Made by a program: the position numbers and the translations under genes
Notes under the pieces: model-generated
What the model saw: the letters and a program-made list of their open reading frames with translations, nothing else
Databases searched by the model: none
Told to the model about the DNA's origin: nothing
Shown: positions 44,245 to 54,980 of the stretch, in pieces
How the letters are laid out: each line of letters opens with the position of its first letter
How positions within the stretch are numbered: position 1 is the first letter of the stretch
Assembly: GCF_036346855.1 (NCBI RefSeq)
Contig: NZ_CP107841.1
Coordinates: 5,088,001 to 5,152,000 of the forward strand
DNA length: 64,000 nt
Reading direction: 5' to 3'
Source: Streptomyces europaeiscabiei
GTDB lineage: Bacteria > Actinomycetota > Actinomycetes > Streptomycetales > Streptomycetaceae

Positions 44245-45066
44245 CTACCGGCAGCCTCCGGGCGGACACGGGTTGTAGCAACCGCCAGGCGGGCATCCAC
44301 CCTTGTCACCGGGGTAGTAGTCCTCCTCGCTGCTACCGCCGCCCCCGCTGCTGCTGTCGTCCCCAGACCCTCCGTCGTCGGGGTCGACGTAATCGGGGTC
44401 GACGTAGTCCGGATCGTTCGTGGGGTCCTTGTAGAGCCCCTTCGATGACGGACACGCCTCACCCTTCTCCACGGCATGCAGGGTGACATCTGGTTCATAC
44501 GGCAGGGCAGTCCCAGCCTTGACGCTCTGGAAGCACACCTTCCAGTTCGCGTAGTCACCATCTTCGTTGTCCGTGTCGTAGGCCACCTCGTCCTTGTAGG
44601 CGGCCTCGATGTCTACGTCACCGACGGCATCTCGCAGCTTCTCCACGGCCTTGGCATACGTGGTGCCCTTCACGTTCGGCATCTTGGGCCAGGGAAGGCG
44701 TCGACCATCCTTCTTCGGGCACGGCGCCCCGTCTGGCACGGCAGCGAAGTCGACCTTGCTCAAGGTCGCTTTCTCGAAGCACACCGTCCAGTCCCCGCCT
44801 GGAGCCTCGTCCTGATTGCTGGCGTCGTGGACCGCAACGCTCAACCCGCTCTGCCGTGCTCTCTCCGATGCACTGTCGACGCTCTTCCCGACCTGACTCC
44901 CAGCCGGGCCCGGAGTGGCCGTGACAGTGGCCGTGACAGTGACCGTCGCACCCGGCGCCGCCGCCACGTCCTCACAGTCGTCGCCACACGAGCTGAGTAG
45001 CAGCAGGAGCAGCACCACAGCCAAAGCGCTTACGCCGCTGAACCATCCCTTTTCACCTCTAGTCAT
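44245..45066 (-). CDS. Lipoprotein with PASTA-like segment, AICE cargo
   Basis: 273 aa from ATG 45066. Signal with lipobox LLLLSSC, a Thr/Val/Ala tether (ATVTVTATVTATPG), two repeated ~70-residue units each with a KVCF or TVCFEK element (GDWTVCFEKATLSKVDF; NWKVCFQSVKAGTALPY), one with MPNVKGTTYAKAVEKLRDAV, a PASTA-like motif, then an Asp/Tyr/Ser/Gly-rich tail with CPPGGC repeats. Surface-exposed; muropeptide binding is possible but unproven. It is convergent with int and occupies the same slot as the lipoprotein 25773-26408 of the older element. Confidence 0.82.
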   Translation of the reverse strand: MTRGEKGWFSGVSALAVVLLLLLLSSCGDDCEDVAAAPGATVTVTATVTATPGPAGSQVGKSVDSASERARQSGLSVAVHDASNQDEAPGGDWTVCFEKATLSKVDFAAVPDGAPCPKKDGRRLPWPKMPNVKGTTYAKAVEKLRDAVGDVDIEAAYKDEVAYDTDNEDGDYANWKVCFQSVKAGTALPYEPDVTLHAVEKGEACPSSKGLYKDPTNDPDYVDPDYVDPDDGGSGDDSSSGGGGSSEEDYYPGDKGGCPPGGCYNPCPPGGCR

Positions 45067-45310
45067 TGCCAATGCGGTGATACCCCCCTGGTTCACATGA
45101 TCGATCCCCGGGAGCCCCACCGGGGGTGCGGGACTGCCGTCCAGCCGAGGCATCCGCCAGAAGGACGACGTGCGCACGCCACCTTCAGCAGCGGCCAGGC
45201 CATGATGATCCGCGCGTATCGGGTTCTATCGGAATGAGAGAGGTGATGGCAACAGATGGGACGAAAGGCGACGGTCCGAGCGCTTGCCCTGTCACCGTGC
45301 GATCCAGGGT

Positions 45311-45330
45311 TGCCGTCAAACACTGCCGTC
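45311..45330 (+). promoter_or_regulatory. Putative integrase arm-type sites, right end
   Basis: TGCCGTCAA twice, at 45311 and 45324, 13 bp apart, matching the three sites at 26701-26728. Confidence 0.6.
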
Positions 45331-45342
45331 AACGCAAAAGCC

Positions 45343-45376
45343 AGAGGCCCTGTGGATCACTCCACAGGGCCTCTGG
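45343..45376 (-). terminator. Terminator after tRNA-Arg(ACG)
   Basis: CAGAGGCCCTGTGGA-TCAC-TCCACAGGGCCTCTG, 15-bp stem. It ends 8 bases from the tRNA 3' end, differs from the 25406/26545 pair, and was therefore probably brought in by the element. Confidence 0.85.
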
Positions 45377-45381
45377 TCTGC

Positions 45382-45425
45382 TGTGCACTCGGCAGGATTC
45401 GAACCTGCAACCTTCTGATCCGTAG
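45382..45425. repeat. Right attachment site (att) of the AICE
   Basis: 44 bp identical to 26580-26623, overlapping the 3' half of the intact tRNA-Arg gene; the element restores the tRNA. Confidence 0.95.
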
Positions 45426-45456
45426 TCAGATGCTCTATCCGTTAAGCTACGAGTGC
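45384..45456 (-). tRNA. tRNA-Arg(ACG)
   Basis: 73 nt. Acceptor GCACTCG/CGAGTGC, discriminator A, anticodon stem TCTGA/TCAGA with loop CTACGGA (anticodon ACG, the TadA substrate), T-arm GCAGGTTCGAATCCTGC. CCA not encoded. Integration target of at least one AICE. Confidence 0.97.
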
Positions 45457-45613
45457 TTGTTTTGTTTTCTGCTGCTCCCGGCCCTTTCGGCCCGCTCGCG
45501 GCGACAGGAAGAACATTACATGACTGCCGTCGTCCTGTGAAATCCGTTATCCATAGCCCTTGTGACCTGGGAAAAGACCCTGTGGGGGCACTCTCGGGGC
45601 GGGGCGGGAACGA

Positions 45614-45644
45614 CGAAGCCCCGGTCGGGTGGACCGGGGCTTCG
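45614..45644 (-). terminator. Terminator after tRNA-Ser(GCT)
   Basis: CGAAGCCCCGGTC/GACCGGGGCTTCG with loop GGGTG, 13-bp perfect stem. Confidence 0.85.
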
Positions 45645-45655
45645 GTGATCAAGCG

Positions 45656-45746
45656 CGGAGGCGGAGGGATTTGAACCCTCGATGGGATTGAAGTCCCAAA
45701 CCGCATTAGCAGTGCGGCGCCATAGACCGGACTAGGCGACGCCTCC
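45656..45746 (-). tRNA. tRNA-Ser(GCT)
   Basis: 91-nt class II tRNA. Acceptor GGAGGCG/CGCCTCC with discriminator G, anticodon stem CCGCA/TGCGG around CTGCTAA (anticodon GCT), long variable arm, T-arm GAGGGTTCAAATCCCTC. Confidence 0.97.
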
Positions 45747-45958
45747 AGCACAACCGCCCGCGCGAGCGCGAATGGTGCGTGCAGATGATGACACAGCCGA
45801 GTGGGCTGTCACCAATCGGCTCCCACGGTACTAGGCGGAGAGGCCGCAGGGCAAAGCCGTATGGCACGTCGGAAGCGGTGCGTCGGGCTGACGGGACGAG
45901 GGGGAGACGGGGCGCCGCGGCGCCGCAACCGTGGGCCGGGCGTGGCGTTAGTCAGGTC

Positions 45959-46525
45959 ATGTCGCAGACTCCTCCCGCCGCACGCCCGCAGTCTCCCGCC
46001 CGCACCCCGGCCGCACGCCCGCTCCCTCTCACTTCGCCCCCCGGCCGCCCCGCCGCCCTGGGTCGGCTGATCCTCGGCGCCGTCGCCTCGCTCGCCGCGG
46101 CCGCCGCCGGCACGCTCGCGCCGGTGGCGCCGGACGCGTACGCCGCCGAGGCGGTGTCGCGGGCGTCGCTGCCCACATCCGTCGCCGCCGTCGAGCCCGG
46201 GGACCGGTTGACCGTGACCGTGCGGGATGCCGGCGGCGGAGCGGACGGCACGTTCGAGCTGCGGTGCCATCCTCAGGGGGGCAGCCACCCGGACGCGCGT
46301 GAGGCGTGCGGGCGGCTCGACCGGCGGACGACGTGGGGGACCGATCCGTTCGCGCCGGTCGGATCCGGGACCGTGTGCACGATGCAGTACGGCGGACCGG
46401 CCACCGCCCACGTCACCGGGACCTGGGCCGGGCGTCGCGTCGACGCCCGCTTCGACCGCGGGAACGGCTGCGAGATCGCCCGCTGGGACGAGCTGGTGCC
46501 CGTACTGCCGGACGTCCACGCGTAA
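45959..46525 (+). CDS. SSI-family (subtilisin inhibitor-like) secreted protease inhibitor
   Basis: 188 aa. Long signal region with Pro/Arg-rich n-part and hydrophobic core (ILGAVASLAAAAAGTLAPVA) ending DAYAAEA. The mature domain has the SSI disulphide pattern: CHPQGGSHPDAREACGRL, reactive loop CTMQYGG, then VTGTWAGRRVDARFDRGNGC. By alignment with SSI (CPMVY) the P1 residue is Met and P1' Gln, predicting inhibition of subtilisin- or chymotrypsin-like enzymes. The N-terminal extension before the signal is unusually long; a later start is possible. Confidence 0.85.
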   Translation: MSQTPPAARPQSPARTPAARPLPLTSPPGRPAALGRLILGAVASLAAAAAGTLAPVAPDAYAAEAVSRASLPTSVAAVEPGDRLTVTVRDAGGGADGTFELRCHPQGGSHPDAREACGRLDRRTTWGTDPFAPVGSGTVCTMQYGGPATAHVTGTWAGRRVDARFDRGNGCEIARWDELVPVLPDVHA

Positions 46526-46894
46526 GTAGAGAGAACGCACGCAAGAGGGAGAACGCGCGTAAGAGGGAGAAGAGGATCCGCGCGTAGGAGAAGGCGAAGG
46601 CGACAAGGGAAACCAGCCATCCGACCGGCGGCGCGGACAGGCCTCTCGCGGAGTGTGCACAGCCCGTACATATGTGCCGCAGGCAAGGCCCTCCGGCAAA
46701 ACGCACGGTCACGGCATCCCCGTCCGCACAGTCACCGCATCTCCAGATGTTCGGTGTGCGACCTCCCTCTCATCCGGCGTCGCGAGCGCAACCTCTGCCC
46801 GTAGACTCCCTCGCGTGACACGTTGCGGACCGGTTGGCAAGATGGCCACGGGCCCGGCGGTCGGCAAGGTGCGGTAACAGGGAGGAAGCGTCTC
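46526..46894. other. Intergenic with short repeats
   Basis: 369 bases. 46530-46590 repeats GAGGGAGAACGCGCGTAAGA-like words. No gene seen. The promoter of the large PAS protein is likely around 46720-46830. Confidence 0.4.
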
Positions 46895-49800
46895 GTGAGC
46901 AGCAGGCCATCCCGAGGCGCTGCTCGCCTCGCAGCCATACTGGACGCGCTGCCCGATGCGTTGGTGCTGGTCAACGCCAATGGGACCGTCGTCAACGCCA
47001 ACACGATCGCGCTGGAGGCCTTCGAGGCCCCCGGGACCGCGTTGGTCGGGCGCGGGTTGTTGGACCTGCTGCCGGAGTTCGACTCCCGGCTCATCCCGGG
47101 CTCCATGCGGCGGCCCGACACCATGGACCCGACGGGACGGACCAAGCCGACCCGTATGACCGCCCGTCGCACCGACGGCAGCGAGTTCCCGGTCGAGGTC
47201 ACAAGCGCGAATCTGGAGAACGGTCAGCAGGCGTACGACGGTTACGGCTCGGCCAATGACGAGCTGCTCATGCTGGTCGTACGAGATCTTTCGGGCACCG
47301 TCGACACCGAGGCCGAACTCGCGCGTTCGCAACGGCAGACCGAGATGATCCTGCGGGCCGCGTCCGAGGGTGTGGTCGGGACCGACACGGACGGGCGGAT
47401 CGTTCTCGTCAATCCGGCCGCCGCCCAGATACTGGGTTATCGGGCCAGTGACCTCGGTGGACGCGAGCTGCACACGCTCGTGCTGCACTCGCGCGAGGAC
47501 GGCGCTCCCTTCCCGTACGGCGAGTCGCCGCTCGCGGACACCCTGCGCTCCGGGCGCAAGCACCGGGTGCGCGGGCAGGTGCTGTGGTCGAAGAACGGCG
47601 AGAAGGTGTCGGTCGACCTGACGACCGCGCCGGTGCGTGACGGGGATCAGCTCGTCGGTGCCGTGATGACGTTCACCGACCGGCGGCCGTACGACAAGCT
47701 CGCCGAGGAGAAGGACACCGAGGCCGAGACGCACGCGGAGGAGCTGGAGCGGCTCGCCAAGGAGCACGCGGCGGAGCTGGCGGGCGTCCGGGAGGAGCAC
47801 GCAGCCGAGCTGGCCGAGCTGAGCGAGCAGCACGTCGAGGAACTCGCTGCCGGGGACGAGCGGTACGCGGCGCTCGGGGAGCGCGAGAAGGACCGGTACG
47901 AGGCGCTGGCCGCGCGGCACGAGCAGCTGCTCGCCGTGCTGGGCACCTCGCTGCGCGGCCCGCTGGACCAACTCCGCAGTGAGCTGGGCACGCTCGCGGC
48001 CGACGACGCCGGGCAGCTGTGGCCCGAGGCCAACCAGGTGCTGCATCACCTGACCGCCGGGTACTCGCGGATCACGACGCTCATCGACAACGTCCTCGGC
48101 TACCAGCGGATCGACGCGGGCGAGGACGGCCTCGTGCGTACGGCCGTCATGCTCGACGCGGTCGTCGCGGCCGGTGTCGACGGGGCCGTGGAGCTGGTCG
48201 GGCCCGGGCGGGTGCAGTTCGCCGTGCACGCGCCGCCCATCGAGGCCGAGGTGGACCAGGTGCGGCTCGCGACCGCGCTCGCGCATCTCGTCGCGGACGT
48301 CGCCGGCGTCGACGCGACGGGCAACGCGCCCATGTCCACCGGCGGCTACATGGACAACACCGTCGTCGTGGCGGCCGCGCAGCGCGGTGAGGTCGTCCGC
48401 ATCGAGGTGCGCGGGCCGTACGCCGGGGGAGACCCGGTGCACCAGCCGATCGTCCAGGGGATCGTGCGGGCGCACGGCGGTGTGCTCCAGACGGTCGAGG
48501 TTCCGGGGATGAGCGGCAGCGCGTACGTGCTGGAGGTGCCGCTGGGTGGCGGTGCCGGGGCCGTGCCCGCCGCTGCGCCGCCCGCCGTGACGGGCGCCGG
48601 CACCGACTCCGGGCCCATGGCCACCGGTGCGGAGGTCGCCCTGCCCGAGCAGGCCCCCGTCGGCGGCGGGCGGAGGCGTGCGCGGCGGTCGTCGGTGGAC
48701 GCGTTCCTGGAGAGCGAGGACGCTCCCGAGGGCCAGGAGGTCGAGGCCGGTGTCGCCCCCACCGGGCGGCGCAGGCGGAGGGCTGAGGACACGGCGGTCG
48801 CGGCTGGTGCGGCTGGTGCGGCTGGTGCGGCTGGTGCGGCTGGTGCGGCTGGTGCGGCTGGTGCGGCTAACGGGGTCTCGGCCGCTGCCGGTGCGGGTCC
48901 CGTGCCCGTGCAGGGCGTCGAAGCCGAAGACGCCGGGGGTGCCGGGCGGCGGCGCGGGCAGGTCACCTCCGCCGGAGCCGCCGGTGAGCCCGTGGCCACC
49001 GAGGGCGCGGTCGTCATGGCGGCCGAGCACGCGGCGGGTGCCGCTGCCGCCGCCAACGGACTGGGCGGAACGGTGCCGCCGCAGGGCGTGCCCGCGCCCA
49101 GCGGGCGTCGGGCGCGCCGGGAACCCGCCGCACAGAACGCTCTGCCACCGGCGCTGCCCGCGGGGCCGAGCCCGGCCGGCGAGGCGACCGCCGACGACGC
49201 CGGCTCCGGCGGGGCGTCCGGCGCCCAGCCCACGGGACGCCGTCGTCGCGCCCTCGCCAGTGCGGAGGAACGACCCACCGCGCCCGAGCCGGGCGCGCGC
49301 CCCGTCTTCGCCCTGCCGCCTGCCGAGGCCGACCGGGGACCCGAGTACGCGCAGGCGGCCGGACTCGGTCCTGTGCCCCTGCCCGCGGGGCCGGGTGCGC
49401 CCGGCGCTCCCCTGCCGATGCCTCTGCCCGCCGGTAACACCGCAGCCTCCGTGCCCGCCGCACCCGGCGTTGCCGACGTGCCGGTGCAGGGCGGGGAAGG
49501 GTACGACGGTGCCGGCAGCCAGGGTGCGGTCGGCACGGGCGGGGGCCTGGTCCCTGCCGCTGGAGGGCAGCCGGTTCCCACTGGGCAGCCGGTTCCCGCC
49601 GGGGGGCCCGTGCAGGCAGGGGGAGTTGTGCCCGCCGGAGGGCCCGCGCTCGCCGGAGGGCCGGTGCCTGCCGCCGGCATCGGGCAGCAGGTCGCCGGGG
49701 TCGGACAGCAGATCCCGCAGGGCGGCGCGGTGGCGCCGGGTGGCATCGCCGGTCCGGGTGCGGCCCAGGTGGTCGGTGCGGGTCAGGCGGTCGGTGCGGC

Positions 49801-52156
49801 CCAGGTGGTCGGCGCCGGTCAAGCCGCCGGCGCCGCGCAGGACCTCGGCGCTGGTCAGGCCGTCGGCGCCGGGCAGATCCCCGGCGTGGGTCAAGTGGCC
49901 GCCGCCGGCCAGACGTCGGGTGCCCCCGCCGGTGGTGTCGACGACGGTCGTCATGACGCCGCGCCGCACCATCCCGCCGACGACCACACACCGCCGCAGC
50001 CGCACCCGGTGCCCACGCCGACGGGCCGCCGCCGGGCAGTACGGCAGCCCGCTCCCCAGCAGGGTGACGGCGTGGCCACGATGGCGCCCGCGCAAGGGGT
50101 GTCGGCCCAGGGTGCTCCCGCGCAGGGGATTCCCCCACAGGGAGGCCCGGGTCAGTCGGCGCTTGCGCAGGGCGCAGCGGTGGCCGCCGCTCAGCCCGTG
50201 TCCGCCCAGGGTGTCCCGGGCGGCCCGCAGCAGGCGCCCACACAGGCCGTTGCCGCTGCCCCCGGTCAGCCCGTCCCGGCCGGGGTCGCGGCCGGACAGC
50301 CCGTCGCTCCGCAGGGGGTTCCAGGGGGCGCCGTCCAAACACAAGCAGCCGTCGGACAACCCGTCGTTCCCCAGGGCGCCGTCCCGCCGCCAGGGGTCCC
50401 CGGTAACCCGCAGCAGGCGCCCGCGCAGGTCGGAGCCCTCGGCCAGTCCGTCCTCGTACCAGGAGTTCAGGGCGTACAAGGGGTTCAGGCCGTGCAGGGC
50501 GTACAGAGCGCGCAGCCGGTGCAGGGCACCGCCCAGCCCGTGCCCGCCCAAGGCGTGCCCGGCGCACAGCAGCCCGTCCCCGCTCAGGCCGCGCCCCAGC
50601 CCCAGACCTGGCCGGACCCCCGCCACGAGACCTTCGGCGCCGGCATCCCCGTAACGGCTCCGCAGGCGCCGCTGCCCCCGCAGTCCACCCCCTCCTCGGG
50701 CACCCCCCTGCCGCCGGAGGTCGCTGTACAGCAGCAGCCACGCGTCGCGCAGCCGCTACCCGCCGAAGCCACGGCCCCTGCCCCTGCCCCTGCCCCTGCC
50801 CCTGCCCCTGCGCAGGTCGCCCCGGCTACCCCGGCCCCCTCCCCCGTCGACCCCAACTCCACCCACGGACGGGCGATCAGCGTGCGGACGCTCGGCCAGG
50901 GCGTCCCGTTCTCCCGCCAGGGCGGCCCTCAGGCCCAAGCTCAGGCAGGCGCACAGACGCAGACGCAGACCGGAGCCACGCCCGCCCCGAACCAGCCCGG
51001 TGGTTCCGGCAGGCGCCGCAAGCTCGGGACACCGCCCCAAGCGACCGGCGACCGCCCCGAGACCGGCGCGCGCCCCCACCCGCAGTCCACCCCGACCAGC
51101 GGCACCGGCCTCCGTATCGGCACCGGCCAGACCACGCCCTCCGCCCAGGCGGCGGCCCAGCTCCAGCAGGCACCGGCGCAGGTGTCGGGGCCCTCACTCG
51201 CCGGGCAGGCCCCGTTGCCCGCGCAGCCCTCGCTCGCCGGGCAGGTTCCGCTCCCGCCGCAGCCGTCCCTCGCCGGGCAGTCCCGGCTGACGGGCCGTAC
51301 GGAGGGTGCCGGCCGCTCGTACGCCATAGGGGCGCCCGACGAGAACGCGGCCGAAGGTCCCGAGCCGCTCGACGGGCCCGGCGGTGCGGTGGAGGTCCCC
51401 GACCGGCCGCATCCACAGCCGATGGACGACGAGTTGCCCCCGGAGCCGCTGGACAACCCGCGCCGGCTGCTGGTGTGGCCCGCGCCGGACGCGGCGACCC
51501 ACCAGGCGCTGAGCGACCGCGGCTACCGGCCCGTCATCGTGAACTCCCGCGAGGATGTGGACGCGCAGATCGCGGCCTACCCGGCCGCCCTGTTCGTCGA
51601 CCCGCTGACCGGCCCCATCACCCGCACGGCACTGCAGTCGCTGCGCCAGGCCGCCGTGGCCGCCGAGGTCCCCGTCCTCGTGACGGCGGGGCTCGGCCAG
51701 GCGACGCGGGAGGCGGCGTACGGTGCCGACCCGGCCATCCTGTTGAAGGCGCTCGCGCCGCGCGATTCCGAGCAGCACCCGCCGCGCGTCCTGCTCATCG
51801 AGGAGCACGCGGAGATCGCGCTCGCCCTCACCGCGACGCTGGAACGGCGTGGCATGCAGGTCGCGCGGGCCGCGTCCGACGCGGACGGCGTCACGCTGGC
51901 CGCGCAGATGCGGCCCAACCTCGTGGTGATGGATCTGCTCCAGGTGCACCGCCGCCAGGCCGGAATCATCGACTGGCTGCGTACGAACGGCCAGTTGAAC
52001 CGCACCCCGCTCGTCGTCTACACCGCCGCCGTCGACCAGTCCGAACTCCCGCGCCTGGCCTCGGGGGAGACGGTCCTCTTCCTCGCGGAACGCTCGACGA
52101 GCACCGAGGTACAGACCCGCATCGTGGACCTGCTGGCACGAGTCGGCACGAACTGA
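46895..52156 (+). CDS. Giant PAS-domain regulator with degenerate kinase core and receiver-like C-terminus
   Basis: 1753 aa from GTG 46895 (RBS GGGAGGAAG). PAS 1 (~10-125), PAS 2 (~145-260, ASEGVVGTDTDGRIVLVNPA), charged coiled coil (~265-350), a DHp-like helix pair where the expected HE is TS (LAVLGTSLRGPLDQLRSELG), a weak HATPase-like part ending AYVLEVPLG without clear N, G1 or G2 boxes, ~950 residues of Ala/Pro/Gln/Gly low complexity, then two receiver-like domains (LLVWPAPDAATHQALSDRGY; RVLLIEEHAEIALALTATLE ... NLVVMDLLQV). No membrane helix. Likely a scaffold or phospho-sink rather than an active kinase. Partner unknown. Confidence 0.82.
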   Translation: MSSRPSRGAARLAAILDALPDALVLVNANGTVVNANTIALEAFEAPGTALVGRGLLDLLPEFDSRLIPGSMRRPDTMDPTGRTKPTRMTARRTDGSEFPVEVTSANLENGQQAYDGYGSANDELLMLVVRDLSGTVDTEAELARSQRQTEMILRAASEGVVGTDTDGRIVLVNPAAAQILGYRASDLGGRELHTLVLHSREDGAPFPYGESPLADTLRSGRKHRVRGQVLWSKNGEKVSVDLTTAPVRDGDQLVGAVMTFTDRRPYDKLAEEKDTEAETHAEELERLAKEHAAELAGVREEHAAELAELSEQHVEELAAGDERYAALGEREKDRYEALAARHEQLLAVLGTSLRGPLDQLRSELGTLAADDAGQLWPEANQVLHHLTAGYSRITTLIDNVLGYQRIDAGEDGLVRTAVMLDAVVAAGVDGAVELVGPGRVQFAVHAPPIEAEVDQVRLATALAHLVADVAGVDATGNAPMSTGGYMDNTVVVAAAQRGEVVRIEVRGPYAGGDPVHQPIVQGIVRAHGGVLQTVEVPGMSGSAYVLEVPLGGGAGAVPAAAPPAVTGAGTDSGPMATGAEVALPEQAPVGGGRRRARRSSVDAFLESEDAPEGQEVEAGVAPTGRRRRRAEDTAVAAGAAGAAGAAGAAGAAGAAGAANGVSAAAGAGPVPVQGVEAEDAGGAGRRRGQVTSAGAAGEPVATEGAVVMAAEHAAGAAAAANGLGGTVPPQGVPAPSGRRARREPAAQNALPPALPAGPSPAGEATADDAGSGGASGAQPTGRRRRALASAEERPTAPEPGARPVFALPPAEADRGPEYAQAAGLGPVPLPAGPGAPGAPLPMPLPAGNTAASVPAAPGVADVPVQGGEGYDGAGSQGAVGTGGGLVPAAGGQPVPTGQPVPAGGPVQAGGVVPAGGPALAGGPVPAAGIGQQVAGVGQQIPQGGAVAPGGIAGPGAAQVVGAGQAVGAAQVVGAGQAAGAAQDLGAGQAVGAGQIPGVGQVAAAGQTSGAPAGGVDDGRHDAAPHHPADDHTPPQPHPVPTPTGRRRAVRQPAPQQGDGVATMAPAQGVSAQGAPAQGIPPQGGPGQSALAQGAAVAAAQPVSAQGVPGGPQQAPTQAVAAAPGQPVPAGVAAGQPVAPQGVPGGAVQTQAAVGQPVVPQGAVPPPGVPGNPQQAPAQVGALGQSVLVPGVQGVQGVQAVQGVQSAQPVQGTAQPVPAQGVPGAQQPVPAQAAPQPQTWPDPRHETFGAGIPVTAPQAPLPPQSTPSSGTPLPPEVAVQQQPRVAQPLPAEATAPAPAPAPAPAPAQVAPATPAPSPVDPNSTHGRAISVRTLGQGVPFSRQGGPQAQAQAGAQTQTQTGATPAPNQPGGSGRRRKLGTPPQATGDRPETGARPHPQSTPTSGTGLRIGTGQTTPSAQAAAQLQQAPAQVSGPSLAGQAPLPAQPSLAGQVPLPPQPSLAGQSRLTGRTEGAGRSYAIGAPDENAAEGPEPLDGPGGAVEVPDRPHPQPMDDELPPEPLDNPRRLLVWPAPDAATHQALSDRGYRPVIVNSREDVDAQIAAYPAALFVDPLTGPITRTALQSLRQAAVAAEVPVLVTAGLGQATREAAYGADPAILLKALAPRDSEQHPPRVLLIEEHAEIALALTATLERRGMQVARAASDADGVTLAAQMRPNLVVMDLLQVHRRQAGIIDWLRTNGQLNRTPLVVYTAAVDQSELPRLASGETVLFLAERSTSTEVQTRIVDLLARVGTN
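48806..48870 (+). repeat. 9-bp tandem repeat
   Basis: GGTGCGGCT about seven times in a row inside the PAS protein gene, coding for (GAA)n. Confidence 0.9.
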
Positions 52157-52175
52157 GCCCACAAGGCATGGATGT

Positions 52176-52205
52176 GGGGCGGTGTTTCACGTGAAACACC
52201 GCCCC
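52176..52205. terminator. Bidirectional terminator formed around parS
   Basis: GGGGCGGTGTTTCAC and its exact complement, a 30-bp perfect palindrome between two convergent genes. Confidence 0.85.
52183..52198. promoter_or_regulatory. parS: parS centromere site
   Basis: TGTTTCACGTGAAACA, an exact match to the bacterial and Streptomyces parS consensus bound by ParB. Streptomyces parS sites cluster within a few hundred kb of oriC and organise aerial-hypha chromosome segregation. Only one copy seen in the window. Confidence 0.93.
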
Positions 52206-52229
52206 ATCATCACGTGACCACGACGCGTC

Positions 52230-53888
<1,659 letters not shown>

Positions 53889-53946
53889 GGCGTCCTCCCG
53901 GGGCGGCTCTGCCTACGCGGTGGTAACGGTCGCGCCGATTCTGCTC

Positions 53947-53964
53947 ACATACCGATCGGTATGT
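53947..53964. promoter_or_regulatory. Operator-like palindrome upstream of acyl-CoA ligase
   Basis: ACATACCGATCGGTATGT, 18-bp perfect palindrome. The shape fits TetR-family regulators of acyl-CoA metabolism. No TetR gene is adjacent. Confidence 0.7.
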
Positions 53965-54105
53965 CACTAGGGGACAGGATGATCGATCAGACAGAGTCGC
54001 CCGCCGAGCCCAAGTCCGAGACGTACAGAACCGAGACGTACGAGTCCGAGACGTACGAGTCCTGGTCCGGGCAGACGGGAACCACCTGACAGGCCAACGA
54101 ACGAG

Positions 54106-54762
54106 TCAGCGCACCGGTTCCAGTTCGGGGTCCTCGCGCAGCTTGCCCAGCGCACGCGACACCGCTGACTTCACCGTGCCGACCGAGACGCCGAGGACCT
54201 CGGCCGTCTGGATCTCGCTCAGGTCCTCGTAGTACCTGAGGACTACCATGGCCCGCTGCCGCGCCGGCAGCTTCATGATCGCCCGCCACATCGCGTCGTG
54301 CAGCACCTGCTGCTCGGCCGGGTCGGCGGCCTGGACCCCGTCGGGCTCCGGCAGTTCGTCGCACGCGAACTCGTCGACCTTGCGCTTGCGCCACTGGGAC
54401 GTGCGGGTGTTCAGCAACGCCCGGCGTACATAGCCGTCGAGGGCCCGGTGGTCCTCGATGCGCTCCCAGGCGACATACGTCTTGGCCAGCGCGGTCTGCA
54501 GCAGGTCCTCGGCGTCGCACGGGTTCGCCGTGAGCGACCGGGCGGTCCGCAGCAGCACCGGCTGGCGGGCCTTCACGTACGCCGAGAACGACGGGTACGA
54601 CAGGTTCGTCAGGCCCGACAGGGCCGGCCGGGTCGAGGCCGAACGGACCGGGGTCGATCGCGCCGAGGTCGACAGGGCCGAGCTCGACCGCGGCGAGGTC
54701 GACAGGGTCCGCGTCACGGGTGCAGCGGCCTTCGAAGCGCTGGTGCAGACGGGTGTGGTCAT
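54106..54762 (-). CDS. SigE-family (ECF) RNA polymerase sigma factor
   Basis: 218 aa. The first ~50 residues are Ser/Thr/Arg/Ala low complexity encoded by GTCGAC/GGGCCGAG-type repeats. Region 2 runs ~55-125 (FSAYVKARQPVLLRTARSLT, DAEDLLQTALAKTYVAWERI) and region 4 ~155-210 (LPARQRAMVVLRYYEDLSEI, LGVSVGTVKSAVSRALGKLR). It belongs to the SigE-like Streptomyces group, which usually lacks an adjacent anti-sigma gene; none is seen here. Its regulon is not deducible. Confidence 0.9.
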   Translation of the reverse strand: MTTPVCTSASKAAAPVTRTLSTSPRSSSALSTSARSTPVRSASTRPALSGLTNLSYPSFSAYVKARQPVLLRTARSLTANPCDAEDLLQTALAKTYVAWERIEDHRALDGYVRRALLNTRTSQWRKRKVDEFACDELPEPDGVQAADPAEQQVLHDAMWRAIMKLPARQRAMVVLRYYEDLSEIQTAEVLGVSVGTVKSAVSRALGKLREDPELEPVR

Positions 54763-54980
54763 GGCTCCACGCTAGGAGCGGGCCCTGCCCGGCGGATCGG
54801 CCGCAGGTCCCGAAGACGAATCCCCCTCAGGTTGTAGAAGTGGGGCAGGCCCCACCTACTGGAGGTGGATGAACAGCCCCCAAGTACTGAGGGTGTACCC
54901 CTGAGAAACACCTGCCCGGGTTGTACGGCATCGGGCCCCAGAGTGCCCGAAACCCCCCTCAGACACCACATCCGGACCGC
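54763..54980. other. Intergenic, structured leader
   Basis: 218 bases. 54842-54875 folds as GTGGGGCAGGCCCCAC and CCACCTACTGGAGGTGG. Promoter for the sigma gene is expected here. Confidence 0.35.

Noticed and set aside
46709..50626. A 1305-aa minus-strand frame opposite the giant PAS gene
   Set aside because: Antisense to recognised PAS domains; Gly/Arg/His/Leu repeats follow from the repetitive coding strand.
51181..51290. Separate gene for the C-terminal receivers of the PAS protein
   Set aside because: The frame is continuous from 46895 and no ribosome site precedes the receiver-like domains.
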